This document shows positions 1 to 8,778 of a stretch of 64,000 nucleotides of DNA, piece after piece (position 1 is the stretch's first letter; each line of letters opens with the position of its first letter). Origin of the DNA: Candidatus Nitrosotenuis aquarius (GTDB lineage Archaea > Thermoproteota > Nitrososphaeria > Nitrososphaerales > Nitrosopumilaceae); NCBI RefSeq assembly GCF_002787055.1, contig NZ_CP024808.1, forward strand, positions 62,001 through 126,000. The letters are read 5' to 3'. The notes beneath the pieces are model-generated. The model searched no databases. It was given only the letters and a program-made list of their open reading frames with translations, and was not told the DNA's origin. A program made the position numbers and the translations under genes.

Positions 1-2
1 CA

Positions 3-242
3 GGAATTGCAAAGGCAGGTGGCAGCTTTGAGAATATGGTATTTTTTGAGCAGCACAAAGGACCAGTAACACTTGCAATACGAAATATAGATCAAAGCGG
101 CGAATCTGTAGATCTTCCAATAGTAGTGACACCTGAATTTCCACTAGGCTTGATACTGGTAATGGTATCGACGTTCTCCGTTGTTATTGTACTTTCAAAA
201 CTAAATAAGAAAACCGGACACATTCTACGTTACCCTTTTTAG
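3..242 (+). CDS. C-terminal end of a secreted protein with PEF-CTERM-like tail (5' truncated)
   Basis: The reading frame is open from the left edge of the window, so only the last 79 residues are present. The tail has the order expected of a PEF-CTERM/PEFG-CTERM sorting signal: a short V-T-P-E-F-P motif, a hydrophobic segment (about 20 residues, LGLILVMVSTFSVVIV) and a basic end (KLNKK). In archaea such tails are processed by archaeosortase and leave the protein anchored on the cell surface. Here the motif is PEFP rather than PEFG. The function of the missing N-terminal part cannot be judged. No start codon is visible; an internal ATG at 36 is not a plausible start because homologous-looking sequence continues upstream of it. 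Confidence 0.7.
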   Translation, partial: GIAKAGGSFENMVFFEQHKGPVTLAIRNIDQSGESVDLPIVVTPEFPLGLILVMVSTFSVVIVLSKLNKKTGHILRYPF

Positions 243-265
243 TCCGATCTCAAGGTCATATCTAA

Positions 266-544
266 ATGCCAAAATCACTAATCGTATTTTCTGTTCTAAT
301 GTCCGTTTTGTTAATTACCAGCTATTCTAGCAATTTTGTTTTTGCGCAATCTAACACAAAGATCAAAAACATATCAAGTGATGACAAAAAGAACACTAGC
401 AAAGCAAAGGTGTTTGCAGACGAAATGCGAAAAAAGGTTCTAGAAAAATACCATAATGATTACAAATCAAAAAAGTTAGACTCTAAAAAACAGATTGCGC
501 TAGAGGCAAAGAAAAAGCTAGATTCTAAAAAGTACTCAAAATAG
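266..544 (+). CDS. Small exported lysine-rich hypothetical protein
   Basis: Encodes 92 residues. Residues 1-28 form a classic signal peptide (MPKS, hydrophobic core, then VFAQS as a likely cleavage site). The mature part is short, very rich in Lys, Asp and Ser and predicted to be mostly helical (KAKVFADEMRKKVLEKY and LDSKKQIALEAKKKLDSKK). I do not recognise a family. It starts 24 bases after the preceding surface-protein gene on the same strand and ends facing the helicase gene, so it may be co-transcribed with the first gene and act outside the membrane. Confidence 0.6.
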   Translation: MPKSLIVFSVLMSVLLITSYSSNFVFAQSNTKIKNISSDDKKNTSKAKVFADEMRKKVLEKYHNDYKSKKLDSKKQIALEAKKKLDSKKYSK

Positions 545-546
545 GC

Positions 547-3069
547 TCAAACCAGAGGCTTGTCGCCTTCCGTGGGTTCTATTATTTCTGTAATTTCACC
601 GTCGTTTATTTTCTGCAAAATTTCCTGTGACGCCTTTTTGTGCAAAAACTCGTTATTGTTTCCACACCTGTATGAAAAAGTACATCGAGGACATCCGGCC
701 TCGTTATTGCACGGACATTCTTTTACAATGGAGAGGCTTCGCTCAAATGCCTTTTCGAGTCTGTCGTAGAGTGCATTGCTTGCACCATTTCCGCCAATTG
801 CTCCATCATAGATGAAGATCAAGCCTGATGTGCCAAGTGAGATTCCACCTAGGTCCTGTGACACTCCTCCTGTGACCATGTTGCTTCCTTCTATTATGAT
901 GTGCTCTGTTGCATGATATCCGCTTGCCTCTACGTATTCTGGATTCTCAGATGACTCCATTTGTGAGCTGGGCCTTGGTGCATGAATTACAATCCCCTTT
1001 GTCACAAAATCATATTCTAACGGCTTGTCCAGCAGTACTTTTTGGCCTTGGGTTACCTCTTGACCCAATTCAATATTGACATAGCCGTAGACCTGTTTTT
1101 GTATGTGCAATTTACAAAAATACACCTCGATTCCAAATGCACGCCTTTTTTCGTAAACAGTTTCTATTGTTGGCCACTCCTCAGTTAGTGCTTTGGTGTA
1201 ATACGGATAGTCGCGTGGTATTGCAGCAAGCTTGGCGTATTGCTTTTGCGGATAATCAAATTCCTTTACCTTGTATCTGGTTCCGGCCAGAAAATAAATC
1301 GCAGATTCGTGCAGCTCCTCTAGCGCCATTGGCAAGACTCGCTCGCCTAGCTTTTTGTCGTTATAGAAAATGTCAATGGATTTGCCTATTCCCCTAATGG
1401 AATACTCTTCCAGCATTTCTTTGATGGAATCATAGTTTGGCACATAGCGGTTTTCCTGCAAAACCAGCCTGCCAGAGTCAATGTGCTTTTGGATTGTCTC
1501 GGAATGCTCTGATAATTCGTGTTTCACAATGGGCTTGTCGCACGCCATCGCAAGGACGTGAAACTCCTCAACAAAGGGGTTTTTGGGGTCAATGTAGGTT
1601 TTCTCCACATCCTCAAAGTAGTTGTCTGGGTGGTTCTTGTAGTATTGCGATATTGGGTCATTACCCAATGCCAAAAACGCAAATCCTCGCTGCCCCTTTC
1701 TTGCAGCACGACCAATTCTCTGCATCAGCCTGTTTACTGGAATGGTGGATGAAATGACGCCATCCACATTTCCAACATCAATTCCAAGCTCCAGTGTTGG
1801 GGTGCACGATATTGACATTATCTTGTCGTCCTTGAATGACTTTTCAACAAAGCTCCTATAGTTTGCCATCAGGCCTGCACGGTGAACTCGGATGTCGATT
1901 TTTTTCTTTTTTGCCTGCATTGCCACAAGCTCGGAATTCAGATGTGAGTTTGAAAATACCATTGTTTTGTGTTTTTTTGCCACCAGTTTTTCAAGCAAGT
2001 CAATTGTCAGTGCGCGTTGCGTTCGTAGTGATGGAAATACAATTACAAAGTCGGTCTCTCCTTTTTTGCCAGATCCTGTGACTAGATGCATTTTCTCGCC
2101 AAAGAGATGCTCGCAAAACTCTAACGCATTATCCAGGGTAGCAGAGGCTGCTACGAACTGGATCTTTTTGCAGACCCGCTTTAGTCTTTTTATGATGTAA
2201 TGCACATTAGAGCCAAAAATCCCAGAATACACGTGGGCTTCGTCCACTATGAGAAACTGTGTGCTCATCAACAAAGATGCAAACTTTGTTCTATACATCA
2301 AATGATAATGTATGACATCAAAGTTTGTCACAATGATGTTTGGCGGATTGTCCAAAATCTCCAGTCGCTCTTTTTGTTTTGTATCACCATCAAAGACTGC
2401 GGCAGACAGGCCTGCCCTCTTTGCAATTTCCTGTATTTTTGGCAGCTGGTCGCGCGATAATGCCTTTGTAGGATAGACAAAGACTGCAGAAATTGTGCCT
2501 GATTTTGCGTCTCTGGCTATTTTGTGTATGACTGGTATTGCAAAGGCCTCTGTTTTGCCAGACGCCGTAGGTGCAGTGATTACGACATTTGCGCCAGAGA
2601 TTATCTCTAGTATCGCATCTTCTTGGAATTTGTAGAATTTTGCAATGTTTTTCTCATGGAGGTATTGTGTTACTCCATCAGACAAGCCCATCTTGTCTAC
2701 TGGTAGGCCAAATTCCGGCTCTGGCTCCTTGATCGTTTTGTAATACGAGATATAGTCCTTGTTTGAAAATAAAACGTCCCTTGTTATGGAGTCTGGCGTG
2801 TTGTTGCCTATCATGGATTCTATTTCCTTTTTGTCGCGAATGATTCCTTCTTCTTTTAGCTGGGAGTGCATTTCTTTTTTGTCTGGTGTCTGTCCGCAAT
2901 CATAGCGGGCCAAAAACTCCAAGTATACTTCGTCAATGTTTTTTGCATAATCGACAATGTCTTGCAGTCCACATTTTGAACATGCAATCATGAATTTTTT
3001 GTTAAATGTTTTTTGAATGGAAATGCCGAACTCGCATTTGGGGCAGGAATACCTCAACTCACGCCCCAT
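547..3069 (-). CDS. DEAH-box helicase with C-terminal DUF1998/MZB domain (MrfA/YprA-like)
   Basis: A superfamily 2 DNA helicase of 840 residues. An N-terminal zinc ribbon has C9, C12, C30 and C33. Motif I is TAPTASGKT (165-173), motif II is DEAH (276-279), a SATL motif III follows, and the second RecA fold carries the QRIGRAARKGQ motif VI. The last ~180 residues match the MrfA-type zinc-binding (MZB/DUF1998) module, with a closing four-cysteine cluster (C-P-C, then C-P-R-C, and C in SYRC). Bacterial MrfA works in mitomycin crosslink repair; a repair role here is an inference from the family. Upstream is a divergent small gene, downstream a convergent small exported protein. The length is typical for the family. 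Confidence 0.85.
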   Translation of the reverse strand: MGRELRYSCPKCEFGISIQKTFNKKFMIACSKCGLQDIVDYAKNIDEVYLEFLARYDCGQTPDKKEMHSQLKEEGIIRDKKEIESMIGNNTPDSITRDVLFSNKDYISYYKTIKEPEPEFGLPVDKMGLSDGVTQYLHEKNIAKFYKFQEDAILEIISGANVVITAPTASGKTEAFAIPVIHKIARDAKSGTISAVFVYPTKALSRDQLPKIQEIAKRAGLSAAVFDGDTKQKERLEILDNPPNIIVTNFDVIHYHLMYRTKFASLLMSTQFLIVDEAHVYSGIFGSNVHYIIKRLKRVCKKIQFVAASATLDNALEFCEHLFGEKMHLVTGSGKKGETDFVIVFPSLRTQRALTIDLLEKLVAKKHKTMVFSNSHLNSELVAMQAKKKKIDIRVHRAGLMANYRSFVEKSFKDDKIMSISCTPTLELGIDVGNVDGVISSTIPVNRLMQRIGRAARKGQRGFAFLALGNDPISQYYKNHPDNYFEDVEKTYIDPKNPFVEEFHVLAMACDKPIVKHELSEHSETIQKHIDSGRLVLQENRYVPNYDSIKEMLEEYSIRGIGKSIDIFYNDKKLGERVLPMALEELHESAIYFLAGTRYKVKEFDYPQKQYAKLAAIPRDYPYYTKALTEEWPTIETVYEKRRAFGIEVYFCKLHIQKQVYGYVNIELGQEVTQGQKVLLDKPLEYDFVTKGIVIHAPRPSSQMESSENPEYVEASGYHATEHIIIEGSNMVTGGVSQDLGGISLGTSGLIFIYDGAIGGNGASNALYDRLEKAFERSLSIVKECPCNNEAGCPRCTFSYRCGNNNEFLHKKASQEILQKINDGEITEIIEPTEGDKPLV

Positions 3070-3228
3070 TAGGGGCAGTATGGATTTATGGTTTGGGTAT
3101 AGTATTGTAACCCTCCCTACCTGCTGATCGCATGCCTATCATACAAAAAATGGTCAATCTAAGCTCAGCAAAGATGGCAACAACATACACTTGGCCAAGT
3201 TATCTATTTGGTATCACACCACGATAGC

Positions 3229-3435
3229 ATGGGAAGTAGTTCTGGAAGCTACCTAAGAGGAGTAGCTGGAATTCACAGAAAGTACCAGGCAGCCCTCAAG
3301 CGCGCAAAAAGCAGACAACAAGTTCTTAATGCTTATTGGAAGCACAAAAAAGAATCTGAACGCCTGCTGGCAAAGCATCTCAGAGACGAGATGGGCGAAG
3401 TAAAGCGCATCAAGGGCAAAATGGAATACAGATAG
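3229..3435 (+). CDS. Small basic helical hypothetical protein
   Basis: Encodes 68 residues from the ATG at 3229; an in-frame TTG at 3208 would add seven residues but gives no better context. After a Gly/Ser-rich start the chain is a long charged helix (HRKYQAALKRAKSRQQVLNAY, then KESERLLAKHLRDEMGEVKRIKGK), strongly basic overall. No known domain. Such a composition would suit a nucleic-acid or ribosome-associated protein, but that is only inference. The gene lies alone between the divergent helicase gene and the convergent DNA methyltransferase. Confidence 0.6.
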   Translation: MGSSSGSYLRGVAGIHRKYQAALKRAKSRQQVLNAYWKHKKESERLLAKHLRDEMGEVKRIKGKMEYR

Positions 3436-3474
3436 GCAAATTGGAATTGGGCTAAAACCCAAATTCCGCACTTT

Positions 3475-4245
3475 TTATGCCTTGAGCCGATACAGATTCT
3501 TTTCTAGTCTCTTTTTTGCAAAGGCGTGATATTTTTTGACAATCTCAAATCCAAGATAATTTCGCCTTAACTGCTTTGCAATCATTGCCACTTGACCTGA
3601 TCCCAAGAAAGGATCAAAGACAACATCTCCTTCCTTACTGGAATATTCTAGGATTTTTTTTACCAGTTCTGCAGGAAGCTTTGTCGGCGTTTTCTGATCC
3701 CCTGTCCAATATTCGCGCTTGATGTCCCAAACATCTTCTTTGTCCATATAGTGCATCGAGCGGCCTTGCTCGGTCTTTTCATTTTTGCCAAATCTCACAA
3801 ATGGATAGAATCTGCGCTTTTTGTCGTTTTTGCACACATAAACACAATGATAATGCGATGTGACAAACTTTGTCTTGGTCACTACGCCAAACTGGTATTT
3901 CCAAATTATGTGATTAATTGTGATAAATCCAACATCGTCTAGTGCATTTAGAATGTCTTTGAGGTTATTCCAACCAGAAAAAACGTACATGCTTCCCGAG
4001 TCTCTGAGGATTCTATGCGCTTGCTTCATCCATTTTACGGTAAAATCATAATAGTCCTTTTGCTTGATCTCATTATACCCTTGCATCACTCGAGACGCGG
4101 TTCGATTGTAGTTCTGCTTTGTTGCTCTAAAGTCAATTGCAAATGGCGGATCTGTAACGATTAGATCAATTTTGTTTTGGGGCAAAAGCTGCATCCCTTC
4201 AATACAATTCATGTTGTAGATCTGATTCAGTGCTAGCTTGGCCAA
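3475..4245 (-). CDS. Solitary DNA N6-adenine/N4-cytosine methyltransferase
   Basis: Type II-like DNA methyltransferase of 256 residues. The catalytic motif DPPF is at 32-35 and the SAM-binding motif FDPFLGSGQ near 210-218. This permuted order (catalytic motif first, SAM motif last, target-recognition region between) is that of the beta class. DPPF leaves N6-adenine and N4-cytosine both possible. It is followed 2 bases upstream by tatA on the same strand. No restriction endonuclease, specificity subunit or defence gene is nearby, so it is likely an orphan methylase marking the host chromosome. The target sequence cannot be read from the gene. Confidence 0.85.
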   Translation of the reverse strand: MAKLALNQIYNMNCIEGMQLLPQNKIDLIVTDPPFAIDFRATKQNYNRTASRVMQGYNEIKQKDYYDFTVKWMKQAHRILRDSGSMYVFSGWNNLKDILNALDDVGFITINHIIWKYQFGVVTKTKFVTSHYHCVYVCKNDKKRRFYPFVRFGKNEKTEQGRSMHYMDKEDVWDIKREYWTGDQKTPTKLPAELVKKILEYSSKEGDVVFDPFLGSGQVAMIAKQLRRNYLGFEIVKKYHAFAKKRLEKNLYRLKA

Positions 4246-4247
4246 GT

Positions 4248-4583
4248 CTAGTTATCCTTTGTGTTTGGTCCAGACATCTTAGATGAGATCATCTTTTGCA
4301 ATTCTTCGTCTGTTCTTCCAGCAAAATCAATTCCAAGCGTTTTTGCAATAAACTCCATTTTCTGTCGCTCGTTTTGGACTGGCGCTGTAATGTTTGGCGT
4401 CGTATTTGTAATGCCTGCAAGCTGGTTTTGAATGTCATTTTTGGTCTTGTTGTATTCACCCATTGCGCGTCCCAGCTTTTTTGTAATCTCTGGAAGCTTG
4501 TTTGTACCAAGTAGGGCAAACAGTCCTACAAAAATGATAATTATCCATTCGCTTCCGGCGATGTTTAGCGAATATTCCAGCAT
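4248..4583 (-). CDS. tatA: Twin-arginine translocase subunit TatA/Hcf106 family
   Basis: Encodes 111 residues. One membrane segment (about 13-31, WIIIIFVGLFALLG) is followed by the amphipathic helix typical of TatA (NKLPEITKKLGRAMGEYNK) and a hydrophilic tail. TatA forms the pore-like assembly that lets folded proteins cross the membrane with TatC. The family signature around LPE and LGRA is clear. No tatC is in the window. Its gene ends 2 bases before the methyltransferase starts, so the two are probably co-transcribed although their functions appear unrelated. Confidence 0.85.
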   Translation of the reverse strand: MLEYSLNIAGSEWIIIIFVGLFALLGTNKLPEITKKLGRAMGEYNKTKNDIQNQLAGITNTTPNITAPVQNERQKMEFIAKTLGIDFAGRTDEELQKMISSKMSGPNTKDN

Positions 4584-4699
4584 GGCATGGTTAGGCTATC
4601 TGCAAAAATAAGCCTAGCGAAAGTCTAGATCTGTCTAGCAGTCACTATACAATTCTACACAATCTAATTAAAGATCCAAACACCCCTTGAGAAACTGAA

Positions 4700-6136
4700 T
4701 TGAAGGCAATTCTGGCAATTTTAGCCGTACTGATAGGCACAATGATAGTAATTCCAGCCTATGCCACTATAGTCGAGTTCAAAACAGACAAGACCTCCTA
4801 CATCAAAGGCGACAAAATCCAGTTTACCGGCAAGACAGATGCCGCACATGCAAACAAGATGGTCTCTATCAAAATTTATGGTCCACAAGGCGAGTTTGTC
4901 TCGCTTACCGGTGGTCGATCAGACTTTGATTCTATTATTGTCGTAAATCCATTAGACACAACAAAAGGAAAATTTGCAGAAAAATCCGCACAACAGGGAA
5001 AGGGAATCTACAATGCCACCATAATTTATGATGATGAGCCGAACTACAAGGGTAAATGGACGATTTTTGATTATTCCTTGGATGGCTCTCCAGTTTCACC
5101 ATCTGCTGCTCAAATTATGGCACAACAATCGCAACCAAAACCTAGCACACCTACACCCAGTACACCACCTGCTAGCACACCAACCCAACCAACCACTCCT
5201 GCCCAGCCAACCCAACCTGCCCAGCCAACTACGCCTCCCACAACACAGCCGGTAATACCAAAATGTGGAACAGGAACCGTATATGACCAGGCAAGCGGCA
5301 CATGCATTGTTGCGCCAGCTGCAGAACCTGAACCTGAATTAGAGCCAGAAGTAGAACCGGCACCACAAGAAGAAACTAGCGGTCCAAAGAAAACACACAT
5401 TCCGGGATTCCCAGATCCGACCAAAGACCCACAATACTATATTGACCGATACAACAACGAACCCACATACAAGGAATGGTTTGACAGAAATTTTCCAGAT
5501 GACTCCATTTATGAAATTCTAGGAGTCAAGGGTCCAAAGAAAACACACATTCCGGGATTCCCAGATCCGACCAAAGACCCACAATCATACATTGACCGAT
5601 ACAACAACGAACCCACATACAAGGAATGGTTTGACAAGAATTTCCCAGATGACACAATCTATGAGATTGTAGGAGTAGACGAGCCGGCACCGCCGGGAGT
5701 TTGCGGCCCTGGAACACATGATGAAAACGGAGTCTGTGTCTTGGACAAAAAGCAGGGCCTAGGCCAGTGTGCTATAGCAACTGCCGCATTTGGCACAGAG
5801 CTTGCCCACCAAGTCCAGATGTTGCGTGAAATCCGGGACAGCTCATTGCTTGGAACAAATTCCGGTACTATTTTCATGGCAGGATTCAACGACTTTTACT
5901 ATACATTTAGCCCGACAATAGCAGACTGGGAAAGACAAAGCCCTGCATTCCGCGAACTAGTAAAAATCACAATCACTCCAATGTTATCAACATTGTCAAT
6001 TTTGCAGTTTGCTGACATTGATTCAGAGCAGGAAATGCTTGGATATGGAATTGGACTCATTCTACTAAATGCAGGAATCTACTTTGTAGCACCAGCTATC
6101 ATACTGGTAAAAACAAGAAAATATCTGAAATTCTAG
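4700..6136 (+). CDS. Exported protein with tandem 50-residue repeat and CFI-box-like C-terminus
   Basis: Encodes 478 residues from a TTG start that directly precedes a good signal peptide (MKAILAILAVLIGTMIVIPAYA). Order of parts: beta-rich domain (about 25-130), long Pro/Thr/Gln linker (145-190), Cys-loop module (CGTGTVYDQASGTC), acidic stretch, two nearly identical 50-residue repeats (GPKKTHIPGFPDP...), a second Cys-loop module (CGPGTHDENGVC), then a CFI-box-type domain (CAIATAAFGTE, LREIRD) ending in a membrane segment. The CFI-box domain is known mainly from archaeal surface proteins and its role is unknown. The stop overlaps the convergent MFS gene in a CTAG. Confidence 0.8.
   Translation: MKAILAILAVLIGTMIVIPAYATIVEFKTDKTSYIKGDKIQFTGKTDAAHANKMVSIKIYGPQGEFVSLTGGRSDFDSIIVVNPLDTTKGKFAEKSAQQGKGIYNATIIYDDEPNYKGKWTIFDYSLDGSPVSPSAAQIMAQQSQPKPSTPTPSTPPASTPTQPTTPAQPTQPAQPTTPPTTQPVIPKCGTGTVYDQASGTCIVAPAAEPEPELEPEVEPAPQEETSGPKKTHIPGFPDPTKDPQYYIDRYNNEPTYKEWFDRNFPDDSIYEILGVKGPKKTHIPGFPDPTKDPQSYIDRYNNEPTYKEWFDKNFPDDTIYEIVGVDEPAPPGVCGPGTHDENGVCVLDKKQGLGQCAIATAAFGTELAHQVQMLREIRDSSLLGTNSGTIFMAGFNDFYYTFSPTIADWERQSPAFRELVKITITPMLSTLSILQFADIDSEQEMLGYGIGLILLNAGIYFVAPAIILVKTRKYLKF
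5381..5680 (+). repeat. Two-copy 150-bp in-frame tandem duplication
   Basis: Unit 1 starts at 5381 and unit 2 at 5531, both with ggtccaaagaaaacacacat. The first ~55 bases of each unit are almost identical and the rest differs by few substitutions, so the duplication is recent or kept uniform. It preserves frame and adds a 50-residue unit with the core PGFPDPTKDPQ and YNNEPTYKEWFD. Copy number could vary between strains. Confidence 0.9.
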
Positions 6137-7281
6137 GCAGCCCGTGGCTCTAGGTATTTCTTTTTTGCAGCAGAGACTGCTGTTATGCCAAGACCCAATG
6201 CAAAAAACACCAGGTACGGCATGGCGTTTCCGGAAAACTCTGAGATCAAGCCTGCAGCAATTGGGCCAATCGACCAGCCTATTCCAAATGTAGTCTCGTA
6301 CGCACCAATTGTGATTCCTTGCGTTTCCTTTGATGTCTTTCTTAGAATTATCTCCAGTGTAAGTGGAAAGATAATGGAAAACCCAAAGCCCATCAGTAGC
6401 ATTGCAACAGAAAATTCTAGCATGGAATGAGACACAAACGATATTGCAAGGCCTGCAGCTATGGTGCCAGTTGACGCAACCAAGGTGGCACTAGTGTGGC
6501 GCGCAAGTCTGTCTGTTAGTGCCAGTGTTACAACACGAGATGCGCCAAAGACAAAATACAATATTTCTATTTCCGTTGCCGACATGGTCCTATCATTTAG
6601 AAACGCAGGATAAATTGTCAAAATCATTCCAAACGAAGAAGCACAATAAATTAAAATCATGATAATGACTGGGAATTTTACCACCTGCTTTATTGCAGAA
6701 AGCGAAAACGTGCTGTTTTCTTTTTGGATGTGCTTTTTTGTCAGCTGTATGGAAAAGATAATTGCGGATGCCATCACAAACGTTGCAATCTCAAATAGTG
6801 CTCTGTATGATACGTCGAGGCCTTCCAAAAGGAACGTGCCAATTAGCGGCCCAATCATGAATCCTGCGACAAAAAACCCTGTAAACCTTGCAATGTTCTT
6901 GACCCTGGCGTTGCCCTCACTTGCACCAGAAATGATTGCCTCTGCAGGTGGCCAAAAAAAAGCATGCGCAACTCCTGTTATTGCACGCAAGATCATCACC
7001 TCTGGTACTGTCTTTGCCAAAGAAAGCAAGAACACGGATGCGGTGTTTATTGTAACTCCTATGCACAGCAACACTCCACTGTTGAATCTATGAAGCAACA
7101 TTCCAACAAAAACCGGAATCAGCATGTATGGGACAAAGTTTGCAAGGCCGATAAGGCCCAGCTCTGCATATGATGCGCCGATTTCGTTTTTGGCAAAAAT
7201 TGGCACGATTGGATTATGAATACCATAGGATACTCCAATCAAAAGACCCGTGATGTTTAGCAGTAGAATAATTCTATTCAT
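6133..7281 (-). CDS. Major facilitator superfamily transporter
   Basis: Encodes 382 mostly hydrophobic residues with about 12 membrane segments, typical MFS length. The N-terminal half contains the loop region after TM2 (MLLHRFNSGV) and a GPLIG motif in the fifth helix. The profile resembles drug/sugar exporters but no substrate can be assigned. It overlaps the upstream SAM methyltransferase gene by four bases (ATGA-type junction at 7278-7281), so the two are translated from one transcript. Confidence 0.8.
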   Translation of the reverse strand: MNRIILLLNITGLLIGVSYGIHNPIVPIFAKNEIGASYAELGLIGLANFVPYMLIPVFVGMLLHRFNSGVLLCIGVTINTASVFLLSLAKTVPEVMILRAITGVAHAFFWPPAEAIISGASEGNARVKNIARFTGFFVAGFMIGPLIGTFLLEGLDVSYRALFEIATFVMASAIIFSIQLTKKHIQKENSTFSLSAIKQVVKFPVIIMILIYCASSFGMILTIYPAFLNDRTMSATEIEILYFVFGASRVVTLALTDRLARHTSATLVASTGTIAAGLAISFVSHSMLEFSVAMLLMGFGFSIIFPLTLEIILRKTSKETQGITIGAYETTFGIGWSIGPIAAGLISEFSGNAMPYLVFFALGLGITAVSAAKKKYLEPRAA

Positions 7282-7967
7282 TTGTATGCTGCAACCATTA
7301 TTGCGCCGCCCATCAGATCAGTGTCAAATTCCACATGCGAGAATTTCTCTAAGAGTAATCCTTTCAGCTTTTTGTTTTGCGGCCAGCGCTTGTATGTGCC
7401 GTATAGCGTGCCAAACTTGAGCCCAAGCCTTCCGCCTACAATAAACGCAATTATGGGCAATATTGCCCTCAGATAAAATGAGACACCAGCCCGCGCCACT
7501 GCACCATCTGGCTTTCCCAAATCCACTATGACAAACCGTCCGCCTTTTTTTAAAACTCGGTGGATTTCTGAAATTGCAATTCTCAGGTTTATTGCATCGC
7601 GCAATGAATATCCGCACAACACTGCATCGAATTGTTCTTCCTTGAATGGAATGTGCTCAAAGACACCACATGACATGTCTGGCGTTTTTGCAAAATACGT
7701 GCTGGTGTTCTTTAGCATCGGTACCAACGGATCATAAAGAGTAATGGTGATGTCTCCATTGCAGATCTTCTCTGCGGTCTTGGACATGTTGCCAAACCCC
7801 GAGCCCGCATCCAAGATATTATTTCCTGGAATGACTCTGTTTGTGATTCCGCGGATTCGATGTTCTTTGTCTTTTCCCAGTGAAATGTACGAGTTTACCT
7901 TGTCATAAATTGGAATTATCTGGCGCAGTACCTCGATTACCTCGCCCCAATAGCTACCTAGGCCCAT
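7278..7967 (-). CDS. Class I SAM-dependent methyltransferase, UbiE/MenG-like
   Basis: Rossmann-fold methyltransferase with the SAM motif LDAGSGFGN, an acidic D in the next strand (LYDPL) and the post-motif LKKGGRFVIVDLGKPDG that is typical of UbiE/MenG quinone C-methyltransferases. I prefer the ATG at 7967 (230 residues). An ATG at 8060 adds 31 residues but runs 53 bases into psmA, and those residues lack family features. Quinone methylation would fit an organism using menaquinone-like carriers, but other small-molecule targets are possible. Coupled to the downstream MFS gene by a four-base overlap. Confidence 0.72.
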   Translation of the reverse strand: MGLGSYWGEVIEVLRQIIPIYDKVNSYISLGKDKEHRIRGITNRVIPGNNILDAGSGFGNMSKTAEKICNGDITITLYDPLVPMLKNTSTYFAKTPDMSCGVFEHIPFKEEQFDAVLCGYSLRDAINLRIAISEIHRVLKKGGRFVIVDLGKPDGAVARAGVSFYLRAILPIIAFIVGGRLGLKFGTLYGTYKRWPQNKKLKGLLLEKFSHVEFDTDLMGGAIMVAAYK

Positions 7968-8007
7968 TGGCTTGGATAAAACTCTGACATAATTTGTAGT
8001 AACTAGA

Positions 8008-8736
8008 CTAGTTTGGCTTGGGGTATTTGGTCTTGGCTGCAGCAGAGTATTTTTCAACATCTGCGTCGCTTACCTTTTCTAAAATTCTGTTCTGTTTTGT
8101 GATTCGGGACATTTTGATGCTTTTTTCCTCCTTTGCCTCTGCTCGCAGTTCTATTGCGGCAATTGCTAGAGCAGATGCGTCCTCTAGCGACATCTCGTCG
8201 GCATAGTTTTTCTCCAAGAATGTGTTTACGTCGTCGGCTCCTGCGCCAATTGCGACTGCTGCATACGAGACAAACGTTCCTGAAGGGTCGGTAACGTAGA
8301 TTCTGTTTCCACTCTGGTCCACGCCAGAAATGATTAGTGCTACGCCAAATGGCCTCACACCTGAATACTGAGTATATTGATGGCATCTGTCTGCTAGGTG
8401 CTTTGCCACTGTTTCCACTTCGACTTCCTCGTCATAGATCAGCTTGTGGCTTTGGGAAAATGTTCTTGCATCATCGACTTGGACTCGGGCATCTGGGATG
8501 TAGCCGGCTGCTGCAATTCCAATATGATCATCTACTTGGAATATTTTTTGTGTAATGCCGGAAACTTGGAGTTTTCTTGGGATCTCTTCTACTGCCATTA
8601 CTACTCCGTCCTTGCTTTTGACACCTACTGCGAGTGTTCCGCGCTTTACTGTTTCAATTGCGTACTCTACTTGGTATATTCTTCCATCTGGTGAATACAT
8701 CGTAGGCGTCATGTCGTATCCGCGTGCTGGCATCAT
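8008..8736 (-). CDS. psmA: Proteasome subunit alpha
   Basis: Encodes 242 residues of the 20S proteasome alpha ring. The N-terminal alpha signature is visible (YDMTPTMYSPDGRIYQVEYA), followed by the NTN-hydrolase core with VRPFGVALIISG and an acidic-basic helical C-terminus. Alpha subunits gate substrate entry and dock the regulatory ATPase. The beta subunit and the ATPase are not in this window. The first two codons are both ATG, so the start is either 8736 or 8733. A divergent promoter region of about 40 bases separates it from the winged-helix gene. Confidence 0.97.
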   Translation of the reverse strand: MMPARGYDMTPTMYSPDGRIYQVEYAIETVKRGTLAVGVKSKDGVVMAVEEIPRKLQVSGITQKIFQVDDHIGIAAAGYIPDARVQVDDARTFSQSHKLIYDEEVEVETVAKHLADRCHQYTQYSGVRPFGVALIISGVDQSGNRIYVTDPSGTFVSYAAVAIGAGADDVNTFLEKNYADEMSLEDASALAIAAIELRAEAKEEKSIKMSRITKQNRILEKVSDADVEKYSAAAKTKYPKPN

Positions 8737-8778
8737 AATACAAAAACTAAATTTTTTGTCAATTTAAGCGTTAGTTGG

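Noticed and set aside
3475-4583. Methyltransferase next to tatA considered as a defence island
   Set aside because: No nuclease, helicase partner with shared operon, or other defence gene; the nearby helicase is an MrfA-type repair protein on a separate transcript.
5381-5680. Repeats considered as a CRISPR-like array
   Set aside because: Only two 150-bp units, in frame inside a gene, with no spacers and no cas genes.
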